Shown one piece after another: positions 60,392 to 64,000 of a DNA stretch of 64,000 bases. The stretch comes from WHSW01 sp963821345 (lineage in GTDB: Bacteria; Actinomycetota; Thermoleophilia; Solirubrobacterales; 70-9): positions 372,001 through 436,000 of the forward strand of contig CAWGDM010000001.1 in the NCBI GenBank assembly GCA_963821345.1, written 5' to 3'. The notes beneath the pieces were generated by a model. It did not search any database. It was not told the origin of the DNA and saw nothing but the letters and a program-made list of their open reading frames with translations. Numbering within the stretch: position 1 is the first letter of the stretch; every line of letters begins with the position of its first letter. The translations under genes and the position numbers were made by a program.

Positions 60392-61988
60392 TCAGGCGAG
60401 CGCCTCGTGGGCCGCGATCCGGCCGTTGAGCGCGATCACCGAGCCGCCCGGGTGGGTGGCGGCGCCGCAGAGGTAGAGGCCGTCGATCGGCGTGCGGGCC
60501 GACAGGCGGCGATCCCACATCTGGCTCGGCAGCGCCTGGCCCTGGAAGATGTGGCCGCCGCTGAGCCCGATCCGGGCCTCGATGTCGGGCGGGCCCATCA
60601 CCTGCAGCTCGGTCGATGCAGTCGCGCAGGTCGGGCGCCCGGGCCTCGATCGCGTCCAGCGCCATCGCCGCGATCTCGTCGCGGCGGGAGTCCCAGTCGC
60701 CCTCGGCAAGCTCGTAGGGGACGAACTGGCAGAAGACGCTCATCACCTCGTGGTCATCGGGAACCACCGAGCGGTCGTAGGCGCTCTGGAAGTAGAGCTC
60801 GCAGAAACCGATCGCCGGCACCCCGGCGCGCGCCGACTCGACCGCCGCCTGGGCGGCGTCGACGCCGTCGGTGATCGTCACCTGGGCGAGCTGCGGCTCG
60901 AGCCCGTCCGGCGCGGCGGTGAAGGTCGGGAACCGGTTCAGGGCGACGTTCAGCTTCATCACCGGCGAGCTCACGTCCCAGCCCTCGAGCCGCTCGCGGT
61001 AGTCCGCCGGGACCTCGGCGTCGCCGGCGTCGAGCAGCGCCAGCAGCCGCTTCGGGTCGGCGTTGCAGATCACCACCGGCGCCTCGATCCGGTCGCCGGA
61101 CTCGAGCTCCACCCCCTCGCCCGGCCGGATCGCGGCCACCGGCAGCCCGGCGGCGAGCACCGCGCCCGCCTCGAGCGCCGCGTCGGCGATCACAAACGAG
61201 GCGCGGCCGAGGCCGCCCTCGACGTAGCCCCAGTACGAGCCGAGCCCGAGCAGGTCGCCCTGGTGGTGCATCAGCCTGATCGCCGCGGTGCCGGGATCGC
61301 GGGGGCCGGCGAAGGTGCCGATCGTCCCCTGGCAGGCGATCGCGTCGCGCAGCCGCGGGTCGTCGACGTAGCGCTCCAGCATCGACGCGATCGACTCCTC
61401 GAACACGATCGAGACCAGCTCGGGGTCGTCGCCGAGCAGCCGCTCGACCTGGGCTCGGTCGGGCGACGGCCGCTGCCAGGAGTCGCCGTCGGGGCCGCGG
61501 CGCAGCAGGTCGCGGATCCGGTCGAGGACGGCGCCGAACTCCGACAGGCCGCGGATGTCGGCGTCGGCGAAGCCCTGGCCTCGAAGGTATTCGGTGGTGC
61601 GGGCGGAGTCGATGAACGAGGCGTATGAGCTGCCGTCGGCGAACGGGCACCACAGGTTCGGGTCCGCCGGGGTCACCCGATAGCCGCGGCGCTCGAGCTC
61701 GAGCTCGGAGATCACGACGTCGTCGAGCAGACCGACCAGGTAGGCGCAGGGGCTGACCACGTAGCGCTGGTCGGCGAACGGGCGCTCCAGGGTCGCGGCG
61801 CCGCCGAGCCGATCGCGGCGCTCGCAGACGAGGACGTCCTTGCCGGCCCGGGCCAAATAGGCCGCCGCGGTGAGGCCGTTGTGGCCGCCGCCGACGACGA
61901 TCGCGTCCCAGCGGCGGCCGGCGAGCTCGGCAACCGGCGCCGGCAACCCGACCTCGCCGAGCACCGCGTTGACGTCGCCGGCGCCCAA
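60392..61988 (-). CDS. FAD-dependent oxidoreductase (phytoene desaturase-like), one frame break near 60611
   Basis: This protein of about 530 residues starts at a TTG at 61988, one base after the SDR stop. The N-terminal FAD motif reads WDAIVVGGGHNGLTAAAYLA, then RDRLGGAATLERPF. The substrate region includes QGTIGTFAGPRDPGTAAIRL. The frame breaks near 60611; skipping one base restores MGPPDIEARIGLSGGHIFQG and DGLYLCGAATHPGGSVIALN, with the stop at 60392. The 1597-base span (3n+1) agrees. It is a paralogue of the partial gene at the left edge. It acts as a flavin-dependent dehydrogenase or isomerase; the substrate is unknown. Confidence 0.85.
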
Positions 61989-61989
61989 G

Positions 61990-62901
61990 CTAGTCGAGGT
62001 AGGAGACGCCGGTGAGTTGCTCGGAAACCTCCCAGAGCCGCTTCGCGGCCTGCTCGTCGCGCGCCCGGCCGACGGGCTGGACCTCGGTCGGCCCGCCGCG
62101 GCCCTGCATGAAGCCGTCGGGCCCGAAGAACTGACCGCCCTGGACCGCGGGCGCGGTGGCCGCGAACAGCTGCGGCAGCGCGCCGCGGTCGGCGCCCTGG
62201 GCGAGCACCTTGTTGCCGACCGCGAGCAGCGCCTTGATCGGCCCGGTGGGACCGCTCGACTGCAGGTTGGTGTCCGAGTAGCCGGGATGCGCGAGCACGC
62301 TGATCACCGGCAGGCCGGCGGCGCGCAGGCGACGATCGAGCTCGAGCCCGAAGACGGCGTTGGCGAACTTCGACTGCTGGTAGGCGCCGCGCGGCGAGTA
62401 GCCCGACTCCGACTGCAGATCGTCCCAGTCGAGCTTGCCGGGCCGGTGCTCGAGGCTGGAGACGGTAACCACCCGCGAGGCACCGCCGGCCGCGAGCGCG
62501 TCGAGCAGCAGGCCGGTGAGCGCGAAGTGGCCCAGGTGGTTGGTCCCGAACTGGAGCTCGAAGCCGTCGGCGGTCTCCGAGCGCGGCGGCATCATCACCC
62601 CGGCGTTGTTGACGAGCACGTCGACCCTGCCGTGTTCGGCGGCGACCGCGGCGGCGAACTCGCGCACCGAGTCGAGGCTCGCGAGGTCGAGGATCCGCAG
62701 GTCGAGGTCGGCGTCGCCGACGTCGCCGAGGATCACGGTTCGCGTCGACTCCGCCTTGCGCTCGTCGCGAGCGGTGCCCACGACCCGGGCGCCCGCGCGG
62801 GCCAGCTCGCGGGCCGTCTCCAGGCCGAGGCCGCTGTTCGCCCCGGTGACCACGGCGACGCGGCCGCGCTGGTCGGGGATCTCCTTCGCGCTCCAGCTCA
62901 T
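61990..62901 (-). CDS. Short-chain dehydrogenase/reductase
   Basis: This 303-residue SDR has the NAD(P) motif VVTGANSGLGLETARELA near residues 16-33, NNAG in DVLVNNAGVMMPP, the catalytic serine in VVTVSSLEHRPG and YxxxK in YQQSKFAN. LAHPGYSDTNL follows the active site. The pattern resembles the retinol dehydrogenase/protochlorophyllide reductase-like group (classical SDR with TGxxxGxG). The start is the ATG at 62901. It is the first gene of the six-gene operon and diverges from the amino-acid binding protein gene. Confidence 0.9.
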   Translation of the reverse strand: MSWSAKEIPDQRGRVAVVTGANSGLGLETARELARAGARVVGTARDERKAESTRTVILGDVGDADLDLRILDLASLDSVREFAAAVAAEHGRVDVLVNNAGVMMPPRSETADGFELQFGTNHLGHFALTGLLLDALAAGGASRVVTVSSLEHRPGKLDWDDLQSESGYSPRGAYQQSKFANAVFGLELDRRLRAAGLPVISVLAHPGYSDTNLQSSGPTGPIKALLAVGNKVLAQGADRGALPQLFAATAPAVQGGQFFGPDGFMQGRGGPTEVQPVGRARDEQAAKRLWEVSEQLTGVSYLD

Positions 62902-62977
62902 CGCCGCTGAGCTTACGGCGGGCGCGGCTTGCGCATAGGATTGGCGCGCCCCACCACCAGAGTCAGAGGTCGCCATC

Positions 62978-63850
62978 GTGTCGAAGATCCGGATCGCCGT
63001 CGCCCTGCTTGCCGTGCTCGCCGCCGCCGCGCTGGCGGCCTGCGGCTCCGACGACGGCTCGACCACCGACACCTCCGCCGACACGGGCTCGGTGTCGCTG
63101 TCGGACTGCACCCCGGACACCCTGCAGACGGTCACCGACGGCAAGCTGACGATCGCCACCGACAAGCCCGCCTACCCGCCCTACTTCGAGGACAACGACC
63201 CGACCAACGGCCAGGGCTTCGAGAGCGCCGTCGCCTACGCGATCGCCGACCAGCTCGGCTTCAGCGCCGACGACGTCGAATGGACGGTGGTGCCGTTCAA
63301 CGCCTCCTACGCGCCGGGCCCGAAGGACTTCGACTTCGACGTCAACCAGATCTCGATCACCCCGAAGCGCGCCGAGCAGGTCGACTTCTCCGCCCCCTAC
63401 TACGAGGCCGACCAGGCGGTCGTGGTCAAGAAGGGCTCCGACCTCGACGGGGTCACCTCGCTCGCCGAGCTCCAGGACGCGACGATCGGCGTCCAGATCG
63501 GGACCACCAGCCTCGACGCGGTCAACGCGGAGATCCAGCCGTCCTCGGACCCGCAGGTCTTCGACACCTCCAACGACGTCGTCTCGGCGCTCAAGAACGA
63601 CCAGGTCGACGCGATCGTCGTCGACGTGCCGACCGCCTTCTATCTGACCGCGGTGCAGATCCCGGAGGCGACCACGGTCGGCCAGTTCCCCGCCCCCGGC
63701 GGCGACCAGTGGGGCGCGCTGATGGAGAAGGACTCGCCGCTGACCGGCTGCGTCTCGGCGGCGGTCACCGCGCTCAGCGACTCCGGCGATCTGGCCGCGA
63801 TCGAGCAGAAGTGGATGAGCGACGTAACCAAGGCGCCGGTCCTCCAGTAG
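62978..63850 (+). CDS. Amino-acid ABC transporter substrate-binding lipoprotein
   Basis: This 290-residue protein starts at a GTG at 62978. The signal peptide ends at lipobox LAACG near residues 20-24. The mature part is a family 3 binding protein: KLTIATDKPAYPPYFEDNDP, GFESAVAYAIADQLGF, DFDVNQISITPKRAEQVDFS and PYYEADQAVVVKKGSDLDGV. It binds a polar amino acid or related ligand for import. The permease gene begins 16 bases after the stop. Confidence 0.9.
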   Translation: MSKIRIAVALLAVLAAAALAACGSDDGSTTDTSADTGSVSLSDCTPDTLQTVTDGKLTIATDKPAYPPYFEDNDPTNGQGFESAVAYAIADQLGFSADDVEWTVVPFNASYAPGPKDFDFDVNQISITPKRAEQVDFSAPYYEADQAVVVKKGSDLDGVTSLAELQDATIGVQIGTTSLDAVNAEIQPSSDPQVFDTSNDVVSALKNDQVDAIVVDVPTAFYLTAVQIPEATTVGQFPAPGGDQWGALMEKDSPLTGCVSAAVTALSDSGDLAAIEQKWMSDVTKAPVLQ

Positions 63851-63866
63851 CACCGACCGCTTAGCG

Positions 63867-64000
63867 ATGGCGGACCGCCGCGCAGAGCGGGCGGCGGCGC
63901 GGCGCGCCAAGGACCGCCGCGGGTTCGCGATCGCCGTGATCTCGACCGTGGTCGTGATCGGCGGCCTGAGCGTCGCGATCCTGACCAGCTCGGGCTGGCC
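63867..64000 (+). CDS. Amino-acid ABC transporter permease, N-terminal part only
   Basis: From the ATG at 63867 the frame is open to the right edge (44 residues). It has a basic N-terminus (MADRRAERAAARRAKDRRGF) and the start of a membrane helix (AIAVISTVVVIGGLSVAIL). It follows the binding-protein gene by 16 bases on the same strand, so a permease of the same transporter is the likely identity. The visible part is too short to prove it. Confidence 0.6.
   Translation, partial: MADRRAERAAARRAKDRRGFAIAVISTVVVIGGLSVAILTSSGW

Noticed and set aside
58362..61988. A 1208-residue open frame covering FAD oxidoreductase, MFS region and SGNH hydrolase
   Set aside because: It results from the frame break near 60611. 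The middle section is out of frame with the clearly real MFS gene on the same strand.
1..64000. CRISPR arrays, prophage, insertion sequences, tRNA or rRNA genes
   Set aside because: I saw no regularly spaced repeats, transposase or integrase motifs, or tRNA-like cloverleaf sequence. Base composition is uniform, with no sign of a foreign island.

Overview
The window is chromosomal DNA from a very GC-rich actinomycete. I infer the class Thermoleophilia (order Solirubrobacterales or a close relative) from four things: the paired CHAD genes, a DUF6328-type gene, PHO boxes of the actinobacterial GTTCAC type, and an Rpf-like transglycosylase. This placement is inference, because there is no rRNA gene in the window. 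I found no tRNA, insertion sequence, prophage or CRISPR array. No stretch longer than about 250 bases lacks a gene. Most genes sit in tight operons with 4-base overlaps.

Left third (1-23 kb) is an amine and aldehyde catabolism region. A minus-strand operon (9678 down to 3960) encodes a class III aminotransferase, a PucR-type regulator, alanine dehydrogenase and an aminobutyraldehyde-type dehydrogenase. It diverges from a plus-strand spermidine/putrescine-type ABC transporter (potA, potD, potB, potC), which is followed by an APC permease, a universal stress protein, two more aldehyde dehydrogenases and an aldo/keto reductase. A succinate-semialdehyde-type dehydrogenase (407) and a PuuB-like amine oxidase (22033) fit the same theme: import an amine, transaminate it onto pyruvate, oxidise the aldehyde to an acid, and recycle alanine to pyruvate.

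Middle (23-40 kb) is a phosphate and polyphosphate island. It holds polyphosphate kinase, a PHP-glycosyltransferase gene, two half-length CHAD genes, exopolyphosphatase, a sugar-phosphate isomerase-like gene, a complete pstSCAB-phoU operon, an OmpR-type response regulator and UppP. Three clear PhoP-type boxes (11-base repeats of GTTCAC) lie before the PHP-GT/ppk unit, the isomerase gene and pstS. A weaker one precedes a candidate small RNA.

A second, unusual Pst-like operon runs on the minus strand from 48.6 to 40.5 kb. A small secreted cysteine-rich protein is followed by a divergent binding protein, two permeases, an ATPase, a lipoprotein and two membrane-anchored zinc-ribbon proteins, one with a SPOR-like region and one with three repeated beta-rich modules. 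This is the best candidate here for an undescribed system.

Right third (48.7-64 kb) is metabolic and housekeeping. It contains two enoyl-CoA hydratases, an HD-domain protein, a truncated GHMP kinase, a SpoIIM-like protein, an Rpf-like transglycosylase diverging from a lipoate ligase-like gene across a perfect CRP-type site, and an acyl-CoA dehydrogenase. These are followed by a six-gene minus-strand operon (SDR, FAD oxidoreductase, MFS, SGNH hydrolase, cupin, F420-type oxidoreductase) and the start of an amino-acid ABC transporter.

About twenty single-base frame breaks interrupt otherwise well conserved genes, including ald, pstA, pstS, the response regulator and the acyl-CoA dehydrogenase. 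In each case the protein resumes in another frame and usually ends exactly at the neighbour's start. I read these as uncorrected sequence errors rather than gene decay. The coordinates given span the repaired gene.
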